DNA of 64,000 nt from UBA1926 sp002337215 (GTDB taxonomy: Bacteria > Planctomycetota > Phycisphaerae > Phycisphaerales > UBA1924). Within the stretch, counting starts at the first letter, position 1, and each line of letters starts with the position of its first letter. Made by a program: the position numbers and the translations under genes. This document shows, in pieces, positions 41,850 to 51,302 of this stretch. Where the stretch lies: positions 1 to 64,000 of the forward strand of contig CAXBAF010000004.1 in assembly GCA_963973795.1 (NCBI GenBank), read 5' to 3'. The notes under the pieces were generated by a model. It was given only the letters and a program-made list of their open reading frames with translations. It ran no database searches and was not told the origin of the DNA.

Positions 41850-42100
41850 GCGACTCGTGGTGCTTTGTCGCGACCGGCGTCGGTGAGAATCTCATGGTCA
41901 TCGTGGGCTCGCTTGGACAGTGGCCCGATCAGGTCCAGACGATCGCAGCCGCCGAGTTCGGCCGACATCGCTAGTGGCTCCGGACGTCGGTCATTTCATC
42001 GAGCTCTGGTCGAGCTCGCCTCGCGGGGCGATCGATTCAGGATTCAGTCCCAAGAACACAGGGGGTGATCCGGGGTCTTCTGCCGCGCGGTTGCCGCGAT

Positions 42101-43036
42101 TCAATCGCCGGTCGAGGAGACCAGCGTTTCGGCGAAAAACGCCCCGATGGAGTCGCGCATCTCAGGGTTAGACTCGACCCATCCGATGTGTCCAGCGCCC
42201 TCGAACTGTTTGAACTCGACATCGACGCCCGCGACCTCGGCGGCCTCGACGATCAGCGCTGCGTGCCGGAAATTGACGACCCGGTCCTTCGTGCCGTGCA
42301 GAATCAGCAGCGGACGATCACCGAGCATCGCGGCCGAGTTCACGGCGTCTCGTCCCGGTGAGATCAGCCAGGGGCCGAGCACGGGGACGAAATCGCTCGA
42401 GACGCCCTCCCACGTGCTGAACGTCGCGAGCGAGCAGACCGCCGCGATCCGTTTGTCCTCGGCGGCGGCGGCGAGCCCGATCGTGCCCCCGAGGCTCATG
42501 CCGTAGAGACCGACGAGCTCGGGATCGATGTCATCGCGCGTGAACACGTAGTCGATCGCGGCGTTCGCGTCGTGGATCAACCCGTCGCGGTGGAGCGGGC
42601 CCTTGTCGCTCATGCCGTACGAGCGATAGTCGAACAGGAAGACGTTGAACCCCTCGCCCGGCAGGAACTCCATGAACGCGGTGTGCCGCTTGATGTTGAA
42701 GGCGTTGCCGTGGCAGAACACAACGGTGGGGGCCAACTCGTCGGGCGCGAGCGCATCGCTCCGGGCGGGGAACCACCAGCCGTGCAGTTGGCGGCCTTCG
42801 TTGTTGAACCAGACTTCCTCGGCTCCGGAGGGCGGCTTGTACTCCCCGGCGATCGGGTAAAAGAACATCCGGTCCGCGCAGCCGCCCACTTTGACAACCG
42901 CGAGGAAGACTCCGAGCAGGATGACGAGCTTCGTGAGCCGGCGCACAAGAGACGGGCGTTTCCTCGAACGTGGTTTGCCGCGGGGGGAGGCCTTCGCATC
43001 GCCATCGGACGTGCTTTCGGCGTTGGAACGGGTCAT
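42101..43036 (-). CDS. Membrane-anchored alpha/beta hydrolase
   Basis: A 311-residue protein with one N-terminal transmembrane helix (LTKLVILLGVFLAVVKVGGC) after a basic head rich in Lys, Arg and Ser. The hydrolase core has VVFCHGNAFNIKRHTAFME (oxyanion HG), DYRSYGMSDKGPLHRDG, VGLYGMSLGGTIGLAAAAEDK (nucleophile Ser), HGTKDRVVNFRHA (Asp) and GAGHIGW (His). This order is typical of BEM46/DUF-type serine hydrolases and YqiA/FrsA-like proteins. It probably faces the cytoplasm or periplasm from the inner membrane; substrate unknown. GAGGAG precedes ATG 43036. Confidence 0.86.
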   Translation of the reverse strand: MTRSNAESTSDGDAKASPRGKPRSRKRPSLVRRLTKLVILLGVFLAVVKVGGCADRMFFYPIAGEYKPPSGAEEVWFNNEGRQLHGWWFPARSDALAPDELAPTVVFCHGNAFNIKRHTAFMEFLPGEGFNVFLFDYRSYGMSDKGPLHRDGLIHDANAAIDYVFTRDDIDPELVGLYGMSLGGTIGLAAAAEDKRIAAVCSLATFSTWEGVSSDFVPVLGPWLISPGRDAVNSAAMLGDRPLLILHGTKDRVVNFRHAALIVEAAEVAGVDVEFKQFEGAGHIGWVESNPEMRDSIGAFFAETLVSSTGD

Positions 43037-43169
43037 CGAGGCTCCTCATAAGCTGAATCGTGTCGGCGGCGCGCGGGTTCTGGCTCGTCGACCCGCCGGG
43101 TGGCACCCGGTCTTTGGTATTCATGTCCCGTCTATTTTGCGGGACTCTTTCGAACGTACGGAGCCGACG

Positions 43170-43721
43170 ATGAGTAAACGCGACCGCATGATCCGGGGCG
43201 AACTGTACGACGCCTCGGACCCGGCGCTCGCCGCCCGCAGGCTCGAGGTCCAGCGGATTCTCCGTTGTTACAACGAGCTCGACGACGACGCACAGCCTTT
43301 CCGTGACGAGATCCTTCGCGGATTGCTCGCCTCCGTGGGCTCGGGTTCCCTGGTTCAGTCGGGATTCCGCTGCGAGTACGGCTTCAACATCGAACTCGGG
43401 AGCCGCGTCTTCATGAATTACGAATGCGTCATCCTCGATGTCTGCCCCGTCCGGATCGGCGATCGCTGCCAGTTCGGGCCTGGGTGTCACATCTACACGC
43501 CCACCCATCCGCTCGACCCCGACACACGCGCGGAGGGCCCCGAGGCCGGGAAGCCGGTCACGATCGAGAACGATGTCTGGCTTGCGGGCCGGGTCACGGT
43601 GAACCCCGGCGTGACGATCGGACGCGGAACGACTGTCGGCGCTGGCAGCGTCGTGACACGCGACCTGCCCGCCCGTGTATTTGCCGCGGGGAACCCGGCA
43701 CGCGTCATCCGGGAACTCTAA
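43170..43721 (+). CDS. Sugar O-acetyltransferase, maltose O-acetyltransferase-like (hexapeptide)
   Basis: A 183-residue left-handed beta-helix acetyltransferase. The N-terminal maltose acetyltransferase region (MSKRDRMIRGELYDASDPALAARR) is followed by hexapeptide turns: FRCEYGFNIELGSRVFMNYECVIL, IGDRCQFGPGCHIYTPTHPLD (catalytic His), ENDVWLAGRVTVNPGVTIGRGTTVGAGSVVTRDLP. It should move acetyl from acetyl-CoA to a sugar hydroxyl. The start ATG 43170 follows GGAG and matches the family N-terminus; a longer open frame upstream runs over the promoter region and was rejected. It diverges from the alpha/beta hydrolase gene. Confidence 0.92.
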   Translation: MSKRDRMIRGELYDASDPALAARRLEVQRILRCYNELDDDAQPFRDEILRGLLASVGSGSLVQSGFRCEYGFNIELGSRVFMNYECVILDVCPVRIGDRCQFGPGCHIYTPTHPLDPDTRAEGPEAGKPVTIENDVWLAGRVTVNPGVTIGRGTTVGAGSVVTRDLPARVFAAGNPARVIREL

Positions 43722-43746
43722 AAAGACACCTCGGGGTCCCCCGGGG

Positions 43747-45360
43747 CTACCGGGCAACCTCGATCGCGCGGGTCTCCCGGAGAACTGTCACGCGGATCTC
43801 ACCGGGGAAGGTCATTTCGTCGGCCACGCGCTTCGCGATGTCGTGGGCGATCAGGTACGCCTCGTCGTCGTTGATCTTCGCGGCGTCCACCATCACGCGG
43901 ACCTCGCGCCCCGCCTGGATCGCGTGGGCCTCGACGACGCCCGGCTGCGCGAGCGCGATGTCCTGCAGATCGTTGAGCCTCTGGATGTAGCGTTCCATCG
44001 ACTCGCGGCGAGCGCCGGGGCGGGCCGATGACACCGCGTCTGCCGCCATGACGATGGGGGTGTAAAACGTTGTCGCGGGGATATCCCCGTGGTGCCCGCC
44101 GATCGCGTTGAGCACCGCCTCGTCCTTCTCGCCGTGCTGGCGGGCGAAGTCCATGCCGATCTTGGGGTGCCCGCCCTCCATCTCGTGGTCCATCGCCTTG
44201 CCGATATCGTGGAGGAAGCCGCACCGCCTCGCGAGTTTGCCATCGAGGCCGCACTGCTCGGCGATGATCTGGCTCATGAACGCGACCTCGACCGAGTGGC
44301 GGAGCACATTTTGTCCGTAGCTCGTGCGGTACTTCATCTTGCCCATCGCCTCGATGATCTTGGGGTGCATGCCCCCCAGATTCACTTCGAGGGCGGCATC
44401 CTTACCAGCCTGGATGACCTTCTCGTGGATCTCGCTCCGGGTTTTTTCGACGATTTCTTCGATCCGCGTGGGGTGGAGGCGGCCGTCGGCGATGAGTCGC
44501 TGCAGTGATTCGACCGCGACCGCCTGCCGGACCTTGTCGAAGCACGACACCACAATCACACCCGGCGTGTCGTCGACGATGATGTCCACCCCGGTCGCCT
44601 TCTCGATTGCCCGGATGTTCCGACCCTCGCGACCGATGATCCGGCCCTTCATGTCGTCTGAGGGGATCTCCACCGACCGCACGGTGTGCTCGCTCGTGTG
44701 TTCGGTCGCGTACCGCTGGACCGCCATCAACGTGATCTCGCGGGCTTTCTCTTTCGCCTCTTCCTCCGCCTTCTCGTTCACGCTGCGGACAACCTTCGCG
44801 ATGTCGAGCCTGGCCTTCTCCTCGACCCGGGCGAGCAGTTCCTGCTTCGCCTCTTCCCGCGAAAGACCCGCGATCTCCTGCAGGCGGTCCGCCTGCTCCT
44901 CGCGCATCCGTTCCGCTTCGGCTTCGCGCTCCTCCACGGAACGCTCGCGAGAATCGAGCCCCTCGCTGCGTTCGATCAGCGAACGCTCTCGGTCGGCGGC
45001 GGCGTCCTCTTTTCGCTCGAGCTGGTCCTCGCGCTTCCCGAGCCGGCGTTCTGTTTCCCGAAACTCGACCCGCGCGGCCTCCATCTCATCGTCGAATTTT
45101 TCTTTTCGTTCCAGGGCTTTGCGTTCGGACTCCAGGCGGGCCTTCTCCGCCTCGTTCCGCGCTTCGTCCTTCGCCCGGTCGATCAGCGCCGCGGCCTCGG
45201 CTTTCGCCGTACCGACCGTCCGCCCCGTCACCATCCCCGCTACGACGAACCCGATCACCAGTCCCAAGACCAGCACCGCGACGCACGCGAGTGCAAGTCC
45301 CAGCACCGAGATGGGCGTTCCATCCGCCGCCAGCGCGAGCATGATCTGTAGATCGCTCAT
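43747..45360 (-). CDS. rny: Ribonuclease Y
   Basis: A 537-residue RNase Y of typical length. One N-terminal transmembrane helix (ISVLGLALACVAVLVLGLVIGF), a long Ala/Glu/Lys/Arg coiled coil (to about residue 220), a KH domain (VEIPSDDMKGRIIGREGRNI, with GxxG), and an HD domain (VLRHSVEVAFMSQI, CGFLHDIGKAMDHE, HHGDIPATTF). It is the membrane-bound endoribonuclease that starts mRNA turnover in bacteria that lack or supplement RNase E. GGAG precedes ATG 45360; the frame open to 46542 is an antisense extension over the divergent gene. TATACT at 45682-45677 may be its -10 box, giving a leader of about 300 bases. Confidence 0.95.
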   Translation of the reverse strand: MSDLQIMLALAADGTPISVLGLALACVAVLVLGLVIGFVVAGMVTGRTVGTAKAEAAALIDRAKDEARNEAEKARLESERKALERKEKFDDEMEAARVEFRETERRLGKREDQLERKEDAAADRERSLIERSEGLDSRERSVEEREAEAERMREEQADRLQEIAGLSREEAKQELLARVEEKARLDIAKVVRSVNEKAEEEAKEKAREITLMAVQRYATEHTSEHTVRSVEIPSDDMKGRIIGREGRNIRAIEKATGVDIIVDDTPGVIVVSCFDKVRQAVAVESLQRLIADGRLHPTRIEEIVEKTRSEIHEKVIQAGKDAALEVNLGGMHPKIIEAMGKMKYRTSYGQNVLRHSVEVAFMSQIIAEQCGLDGKLARRCGFLHDIGKAMDHEMEGGHPKIGMDFARQHGEKDEAVLNAIGGHHGDIPATTFYTPIVMAADAVSSARPGARRESMERYIQRLNDLQDIALAQPGVVEAHAIQAGREVRVMVDAAKINDDEAYLIAHDIAKRVADEMTFPGEIRVTVLRETRAIEVAR

Positions 45361-45846
45361 GCCCAACTCCGATCCGATCGGCCTGCGCAGCGTCCACGCG
45401 AGCCGGGAATTCGTACCCCGACGATCACACGGCATGCCACGGGATAATCCCCGAACCGGATCGCAGAACACGCTGTCGAATCGGAGGCCCCAGAGACTCA
45501 CACCGTCGCACGGGGCGAAGATGTGGACGGGCCGTGCATTCGGCCGGTCCTCGCGGAGTGCCGCTGGAGGTCCGGCCGTGTTCTGGTATCGGCACCGTCT
45601 GATCGGAACCAGTACGGTGTGTGCATCGCGCGGATCGTCGCGACACCCCCCACGGTGAAGGGTGCCCCTTGGGGCGAGTATAGCCGGATCTTCATCTTCG
45701 TATTCGGGTCTCGTCCGATCATCCCGAACCCGGGACCCCCGCTGGTCGATACGCTCTCTCGAGCGCCGACGCGCCGAATGCCGATCAGACCCTGACCACC
45801 CCGCCGGGCACCAATGCCCGGCTGTCCCAGACCGGAGCACACGGGC
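45361..45846. other. Intergenic region of 486 bp between divergent genes
   Basis: No gene was found. It should hold the divergent promoters of rny and the lipoprotein gene. The best -10 match is TATACT on the minus strand at 45682-45677 without a clear -35 box. The minus-strand leader has the small stem CCAAGGGGCACCCTT near 45665. Confidence 0.45.
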
Positions 45847-46716
45847 ATGCCGAACAGAATCCGCTCTTCGATTACCGCCGCCTTCCTCCTGCTCGCACCC
45901 GTGTCCTTCGGGCCGATCGGTTGCACGCACACCGACATCGCCACGACGGCCTTCTTGCGCGAGCAGCGCCCGATCCCCGTCGAGATCACGGGCGACGCGC
46001 CAGCACTCGGTGCCCCGGTCGCTGTTGACGTGCACAACCACATGGGCTCGGTGATCGTCGAGGTCGATGACCGCGTTGACGCGCCCGAGGTCACGGCCCA
46101 CCTCATCCGTGGGAAGGACTCCGACAACGAGAGCATGCCCCGCGAAGATGCGCCCGGGACGGTCACCGCCGGCTATGAGACCGCGGGAGGCAACGCCTCG
46201 GCGCTGAAGGCGACCACGCTCAGGATTGCCGCGCGACTCGATGGCGCCTATCCGAGGGGCAGCAGCGTCGCGCTCCACGTCCGCGTCCCGCGGTGCGATG
46301 GGCTCAGCGTCACCAACAACGAGGGCGCGGTTGTGATCATCGGGACCAAGGGCGCCGTCACCGTGCAGAGCGGCGTCGAGACCGGCATCGGCGGGCGGAT
46401 CGAGTACCGATCGAGCCAGCCACTGCGGGACCCTGTTGCGCTCATCACGGCGAGCGGTCGCATCACCGCCGTCATCGATCCGGAAGGCGCGGGGCAGATC
46501 GAACTCGACACCGAGGAGGGCCAGGCATTCTTCGGTTCGCAATACGGCAGCCTCACCGAGGTCCGCCCCGGGCTCCGCAGCTACAGAGGAACATGGAACG
46601 GCGGCAAGACGCCGTTCGTCGCCCGGTCAGGCGGAGGCGATATCACGGTCTTTGTCAAGCCCGACGCCGAGCAGTACAGCACCGCCGACGATCTGATGGC
46701 GGTCTTCCGCGACTGA
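45847..46716 (+). CDS. Putative lipoprotein with beta-repeat (DUF4097-like) domain
   Basis: A 289-residue protein. The hydrophobic head MPNRIRSSITAAFLLLAPVSFGPIGC ends in a possible lipobox (GPIGC, Cys at about residue 26). The mature part is made of short beta strands: NHMGSVIVEVDDRVDAPEVTAHL, SLHVRVPRCDGLSVTNNEGAVVIIG, GAVTVQSGVETGIGGRIEYR, SGGGDITVFVKPDA. The regular G-x-V/I-T-V pattern resembles DUF4097/adhesin-like beta-helix domains found in exported proteins, but this is only a pattern match. ATG 45847 is after GGAG; an earlier in-frame start at 45814 is possible. No functional clue from neighbours. Confidence 0.7.
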   Translation: MPNRIRSSITAAFLLLAPVSFGPIGCTHTDIATTAFLREQRPIPVEITGDAPALGAPVAVDVHNHMGSVIVEVDDRVDAPEVTAHLIRGKDSDNESMPREDAPGTVTAGYETAGGNASALKATTLRIAARLDGAYPRGSSVALHVRVPRCDGLSVTNNEGAVVIIGTKGAVTVQSGVETGIGGRIEYRSSQPLRDPVALITASGRITAVIDPEGAGQIELDTEEGQAFFGSQYGSLTEVRPGLRSYRGTWNGGKTPFVARSGGGDITVFVKPDAEQYSTADDLMAVFRD

Positions 46717-46757
46717 TCGCACAAAGGTCAACTCGCGGTCGGCTCAGGCGATCCCGT

Positions 46758-47630
46758 TCAGATCCCGGCGTGGCGCATGAACCGCTCGATCTGGTCGGCG
46801 ACGAACGCTCGGTGCGTGGGGTCAAGCCCGAATTCGAACGCGAGTCCTGCGTACGTGTTCTGCGAGCTCTCAAGGTGTGTGTGCGCGATCCGTGAGATCA
46901 GGTCCAGCGGGGCCGGGATCGCGGGGCGCAGGTCGAGCCGGGTCCAATAGAGCTTCGAGCTCTCGGCCAGCGAGCTGTCCTCTGGCCCGATCTTGAGCCC
47001 GATGCCGCCACCACCGATGTTTGCGAGCTCGGCCTTGAAGCCGGGGCCCACATCGGGCGCGATCTCGCCGAGCCGATCGAGTTCGTCGTCGGGGAGCGCC
47101 GGCCTCGACGCCGGGGGCATCGCCAGCAATTCGTTGATCCGGTCCCGGCTCGCGGCCTCCGCCGGGACCGCCGTGATCGGATCGCGCAGCATCCAGCACC
47201 GGACCTGCGGCAGGCTCAGCGACGCCGTGGAGACGCGCTCCTGTGAACGGCGCGTTGCCCGTTCGACGCGGGTGGGGGCCTCGAGCTCGAGCACGCCGTC
47301 CCGTCCCGGCGTGACGGACACAACCTTGGTCGTAAAGATCCATCGATTCTGCCCGACCGACATGACGCAGACCAGGCGTTGCCCGTTCTTGATCTCGATC
47401 GTGCGACCCAGTGCCGACGGGTGCTCCACGAGGATCCGCTCGTCGCCGCTCTGGCGGACGCGGACGCGCCAGAGCAGATCGGGCGGCGGCGTACGCACGT
47501 CCTCGCCCGGATCGGTCCGGAACGGCTCCCCGTCGCGTCGGTCGATGGTGATCTCGAGGCTGCCGCCGCGCTCGCGGATCTGATCGAGCGTCTGGCGCCA
47601 GCGTTCTCCACGTCGTCGGCTCGCGGGCAT
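46758..47630 (-). CDS. PilZ-domain protein (YcgR-like)
   Basis: A 290-residue cytoplasmic protein. The first half (to about residue 110) has the arrangement of a YcgR-type N-terminal beta domain. The second half is a PilZ domain: ERATRRSQERV supplies the basic R-x3-R motif and ANIGGGGIGLKIG the N/D-x-S-x-x-G-type loop, here with Gly instead of Ser, so c-di-GMP binding is plausible but not certain. It ends with RAFVADQIERFMRHAG. ATG 47630 follows AGGACCGGGG; the frame is open to 47813 but that part overlaps the transglutaminase gene. It lies 34 bp after the transglutaminase gene on the same strand, so a shared operon is likely. Confidence 0.78.
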   Translation of the reverse strand: MPASRRRGERWRQTLDQIRERGGSLEITIDRRDGEPFRTDPGEDVRTPPPDLLWRVRVRQSGDERILVEHPSALGRTIEIKNGQRLVCVMSVGQNRWIFTTKVVSVTPGRDGVLELEAPTRVERATRRSQERVSTASLSLPQVRCWMLRDPITAVPAEAASRDRINELLAMPPASRPALPDDELDRLGEIAPDVGPGFKAELANIGGGGIGLKIGPEDSSLAESSKLYWTRLDLRPAIPAPLDLISRIAHTHLESSQNTYAGLAFEFGLDPTHRAFVADQIERFMRHAGI

Positions 47631-47664
47631 CCCCGGTCCTTTCCTGTTGCCGGTCCCGCCGGCG

Positions 47665-49929
47665 TCACGCGTTGCGGGGGCTTGCCCCGCCGCGTCTGTT
47701 CGTCCGATCGCCCCCGGGGCGTCGGGCCCACGCGCGGACCGTGCCGAGCTCCTGCTCGTAGTCGTCGCTCGGGCCGGCCCGAATCCCCGCGAAGTACTCA
47801 GCATAGAGCCCATCGACGATCCGCGTGACCGCTCTGGCGGGTTCGCCGGTCAGCACCCCGTCGCGGATCAGGCCGGTCGTGTGCGCCCGAAGCGGGACCC
47901 AGGCCGGTTTGGGCGAGCCGCCCCGCTTGAGGTAACCGAGCAGTTTCTCGCGCGACCGCTCCGCGGGCGACCATTTCGGCTGCGCTCCAAACAGCCCGCT
48001 CGCACGATTCCTGATCCAGCGGGCGAGCCGGGCGAGCCGGGCTTTCTCGCGGACGAACAAGACCCCGATAAAGACCGCCGCGCAGAAGGCGAGCAGTGCG
48101 TTCCGCAGCGCCGTGAGCAGGACGTTCACCGGGGCCCGCTGCGTCCGCCGGAGGCTGTTGCTGAGCCGTTCGAGCAGCGGGAACATCGACGACGAGTTTG
48201 CCGGCTTGCCGAGCAGGTCGCGTCTGGCCTCCCCGTCGTAACCGATGACTGTTCGGATCCACGCGAACTCGAGCGTGTTCACGAACCGACGCATGTCGGC
48301 GATCATCCCCGATGGGGGTTCGTGGATGCGCACGAGGTCGGCGGTCGGCGTCGGATCGAAGCGTCGCCACTGCCCGGGCAGGGCCTCGGCCTCGACCCAC
48401 GCGTGCGCGTTGCTCGCGCGCACGATGTAGCTCCTCGTTGTCTCGTTGTAATCGGTCGCGACATACCCCGTGATCACACGCGCGTCGATGCCGACCGTGC
48501 GGCACAGGAGCGCTAACGCCGACGCGTAGTACTCGCAGTGTCCCTCGCGGTTCTCGTTGAGGAACCACTCGATGGGATCCCTCCCCGGCGGCGCGCTCAG
48601 CGTCTCGAGCGTGTAGGTGTAGCGTCCGCCGGTCAGGTAGTTCCGGAGCTCAGAGATCGCGTCCAGATCGTCGGCAACCGGACGCTGAAGCGGATCTGGT
48701 TCGATTCCGGCGGTGGACAGGATCTCGTCGGCGAGCCTGCGGATCGCCGGGTTCTCGATAAGCGGGTCGAGCCGTTCGTCCATCGTGAGATCCGAGATGT
48801 CGGTCGGCAGCGGTACGCGGGTGGTCGAGTGGACGGTGTAGCTCACTTTCCCAGAATCGCCCGCGGCGAAGAGGGCCGAATCGGCCGACGAGAACTGGAG
48901 CTGGTAAGGGGGGGCAACCCGGACCTGATTGGTCTGCCAGATCGAGAACAGGTGCCCCCGGTTGCCGTCCAGGCTCCGGATCGTGATCTCCTGGCGAAGC
49001 GTCCAATCGCCGGGCTGCCCGCCGCCGACGGTCTGGAACGCGGCGCGGAGCTGGGGCGAGGGCCCCTGGAGCGCCGAGTACCTCGCGTCCTTCGACCGCG
49101 ACCACGTCCCGGAGACCGGGTCGTAATCGTGGAGGATCGCACCGCGGAGGTAGTACCGCTCGCCGACCGCCCCGACAGAGGCGTCTTCTCGATCGAAGAG
49201 CTGCATATCGAGCACGGGCTGCTGGGATTGTGAGATAAGCCCGCCCATGCCGAGGCGGACCTCATCGTTGAATCCGACCGTTCGCCCGACGGACGCGGTG
49301 CCCCAGGCACCGAGGGTCTTCGAGCCGAGTTCCCGCGGCATCAGGATGAACACGCACGCGCCGATGGGTATCGCGCCCGCGATGACCCCGATCGTGCGGG
49401 AACGCACCGATCGTGTCAGCGGCTTGTTGCGAATCAGCTTGGTGTGTTGATCGGGCGAGCAGCCGCCCGTGTCTTCGACCCGCGAGAGCTGGTACCACAG
49501 CACCGCGGCGATGATCACCGGCACGAACAGCAGCATGAGCACGCCCAGCATGAACGAGTTGCTCGTCAGCACGGCGCCGATCACGAGGAAGACCGACAGC
49601 GTGAGCAGCTGCGCCGTATCGCGAGTTCCGCGCCGATCGAGGAGCTTGACGATCAGCAACGCCATCACGAACTGGCTGAAAAGCGTGACGCCCAACCCGC
49701 CCCGGAGCAGGCCCAGCGTGCCCCATGCGACGATGCCGAACAGCAGGATGTTGATCACGATCCGGGGCATCGCCCTCGGCGGTGAGCCCCGCGTGACCAG
49801 CCAAGCGCCGAACGCCCCGGGCACCCCGAGCAGCAGCACGCCGAGGTTTTCCTCCGAGGCGCCGTACGCGACGATCGAGAGCAGCACCGCCGCGAAGCAC
49901 CAGCGTTGTGAGATGCGGAGCACGCTCAT
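47665..49929 (-). CDS. Transglutaminase-like membrane protein (TgpA family)
   Basis: A 754-residue protein with five or six N-terminal transmembrane helices (to about residue 200) and a C-terminal helix at about 600. The transglutaminase core has the triad C465 (GHCEYYAS), H509 (NAHAWVEAEA) and D525 (RRFDPTP), with RTVGIDARVITGYVATDY between. TgpA-like proteins in other bacteria are essential or cell-surface processing enzymes acting on the outer side of the inner membrane. ATG 49929 overlaps the DUF58 gene stop (ATGA) with GGAGG upstream, so the two are translationally coupled. DUF58 and TgpA genes are usual partners; the MoxR ATPase often found with them is not in the window. The longer frame to 50070 is an overlap artefact. 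Confidence 0.88.
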   Translation of the reverse strand: MSVLRISQRWCFAAVLLSIVAYGASEENLGVLLLGVPGAFGAWLVTRGSPPRAMPRIVINILLFGIVAWGTLGLLRGGLGVTLFSQFVMALLIVKLLDRRGTRDTAQLLTLSVFLVIGAVLTSNSFMLGVLMLLFVPVIIAAVLWYQLSRVEDTGGCSPDQHTKLIRNKPLTRSVRSRTIGVIAGAIPIGACVFILMPRELGSKTLGAWGTASVGRTVGFNDEVRLGMGGLISQSQQPVLDMQLFDREDASVGAVGERYYLRGAILHDYDPVSGTWSRSKDARYSALQGPSPQLRAAFQTVGGGQPGDWTLRQEITIRSLDGNRGHLFSIWQTNQVRVAPPYQLQFSSADSALFAAGDSGKVSYTVHSTTRVPLPTDISDLTMDERLDPLIENPAIRRLADEILSTAGIEPDPLQRPVADDLDAISELRNYLTGGRYTYTLETLSAPPGRDPIEWFLNENREGHCEYYASALALLCRTVGIDARVITGYVATDYNETTRSYIVRASNAHAWVEAEALPGQWRRFDPTPTADLVRIHEPPSGMIADMRRFVNTLEFAWIRTVIGYDGEARRDLLGKPANSSSMFPLLERLSNSLRRTQRAPVNVLLTALRNALLAFCAAVFIGVLFVREKARLARLARWIRNRASGLFGAQPKWSPAERSREKLLGYLKRGGSPKPAWVPLRAHTTGLIRDGVLTGEPARAVTRIVDGLYAEYFAGIRAGPSDDYEQELGTVRAWARRPGGDRTNRRGGASPRNA

Positions 49930-51200
49930 GCCACAGCCTCCGGGCTCGACATCCCGAGCCGCTCGCGGGCCCACCGCACGGCTCGGTGCGTGGACCCATC
50001 GGTGAGGCCCGTCTTCGACCCCTCGTCGGGACCCAGAAACTCGGCGGGGATCTCTTGGGCCGCGAACCACTGGCGGATATCACCCGCGGAGAGCACGAAC
50101 TCGTTTCTCCCCGCCGACCGGCCCTTGCGCTGATATTGGATCGTGACGCGCAGGGCACCCCGGCTCCGTTCCGCATCAGAGTCGGACGGCGCGCTCTCGG
50201 TCGCTTCGCCGAGCGCCGCCATCTGCGATTGGATTGCGCGGACCTGCTTGGGCCCTGTGACCGGGCGCATGGTTCCGACGCCGCGCCCGCGGAGCCCGAC
50301 GGAGAACCCCGCCTTCGACGCGTCCTGTGCCAGGGCCGAGACCAGCGCCGCAGCCCGTTCGATGAGATGCTCCGGCGTCCCGAAATCGGGTTGATCGATC
50401 CGGAGCCAGAGCTTGGGTGGTGCGCTCGCGGCGAGTTCACGCACAACGAGACTCCCCGTGCGCGCGGAGGGCTTCCACGCGATCTGCCTGGTCGGATCAC
50501 CCGGGACGTAATCCCGCAGCGCATAGAACTCCGTCGATTGGCCCTTCCGCGAAGCGATCGCGCTGAGGGTCGCCCCGTCGCGCCCCGAGCGTTGCCAGGG
50601 CATGTCCCGAAGCGGGATCCGTCGGGGCAAAACCATCCACGCGTCGGGCTGCTCGAAGATCAGCGTCTTTCGGAAGAGGCCGAACGGGAACGTCGTGCTC
50701 ACGGCGAACGCTCGGAGACGGTGCACGCCCCGGCGTTCCGGGAGCACGCGAACGACCGCCGAGGTCGCTGATCCGGGGCTGAGGTTCAGCACCCCTCCCG
50801 CGGAGCCAGCGCCCAGTGCCCGAGCATCCTGTGTTTCATCGAGCAACTCGCGGATCTCGAGACCCATCGCGCCGATCCATCGGCCGCGGTGTTCGAGCGT
50901 GTAGCGGATCTCCGCGTGCTCGCCGACGGCGCCCGGCTCGGGTGGGTTGCGGCGGGCGTTGATCTTCATCAGGGGCGGGCCGCTGATGAGCCCGGAGAGC
51001 AAGAAGCCCGCGATCGCGAGTCCGAACGCGAGGAACAGCAGGTTGTTCTGGCTGTTGATCGAACCGATCGCGAGAAAAACCGTGATGACCAGGTAGAGGA
51101 AACCCGGCGGATGGAGCTCGTAGCGGCGCGACGTGGGCGGGGGCAGACCATCGCCGAATCGGCTCCGTCCGTCCCCGGTCTCACGCTTGATCGCGTCCAT
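49926..51200 (-). CDS. DUF58-domain membrane-associated protein
   Basis: A 424-residue protein. Two N-terminal hydrophobic helices (FLYLVITVFLAIGSINSQNN, LLFLAFGLAIAGFLLSGLIS) precede an Ig-like region and the DUF58 (VWA-like) domain: YALRDYVPGDPTRQIAWKPSAR and LVVRELAASAPPKLWLRIDQ. The Asp-Pro-Thr-Arg-x-I-x-W motif is the hallmark of DUF58. It is coupled by a 4-base overlap to the TgpA-like gene. ATG 51200 is chosen over ATG 51212: TATGGT lies seven bases before 51200, fitting the leaderless pattern of the window. Function in assembly or as a MoxR-dependent VWA protein is inference from partners. Confidence 0.85.
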   Translation of the reverse strand: MDAIKRETGDGRSRFGDGLPPPTSRRYELHPPGFLYLVITVFLAIGSINSQNNLLFLAFGLAIAGFLLSGLISGPPLMKINARRNPPEPGAVGEHAEIRYTLEHRGRWIGAMGLEIRELLDETQDARALGAGSAGGVLNLSPGSATSAVVRVLPERRGVHRLRAFAVSTTFPFGLFRKTLIFEQPDAWMVLPRRIPLRDMPWQRSGRDGATLSAIASRKGQSTEFYALRDYVPGDPTRQIAWKPSARTGSLVVRELAASAPPKLWLRIDQPDFGTPEHLIERAAALVSALAQDASKAGFSVGLRGRGVGTMRPVTGPKQVRAIQSQMAALGEATESAPSDSDAERSRGALRVTIQYQRKGRSAGRNEFVLSAGDIRQWFAAQEIPAEFLGPDEGSKTGLTDGSTHRAVRWARERLGMSSPEAVA

Positions 51201-51207
51201 CGATCGG

Positions 51208-51213
51208 ACCATA
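51208..51213 (-). promoter_or_regulatory. -10 box of a predicted leaderless DUF58-tgpA transcript
   Basis: TATGGT on the minus strand, seven bases before ATG 51200. The box overlaps the alternative ATG 51212, which is a reason to prefer 51200. Confidence 0.4.
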
Positions 51214-51302
51214 CGCCGCTGGCCGTCTATCGGTTGTGGGTTTCGTTCGGATACGAGGACTTGCCGGCTCAGCCCTGCGTGCCCCGCCTGCCTGTGTGGC
51301 GG

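Noticed and set aside
43722..46542. Extension of RNase Y to a 931-residue protein
   Set aside because: Residues before MSDLQIML are the antisense of the divergent lipoprotein gene; the known family start and GGAG are at 45360.
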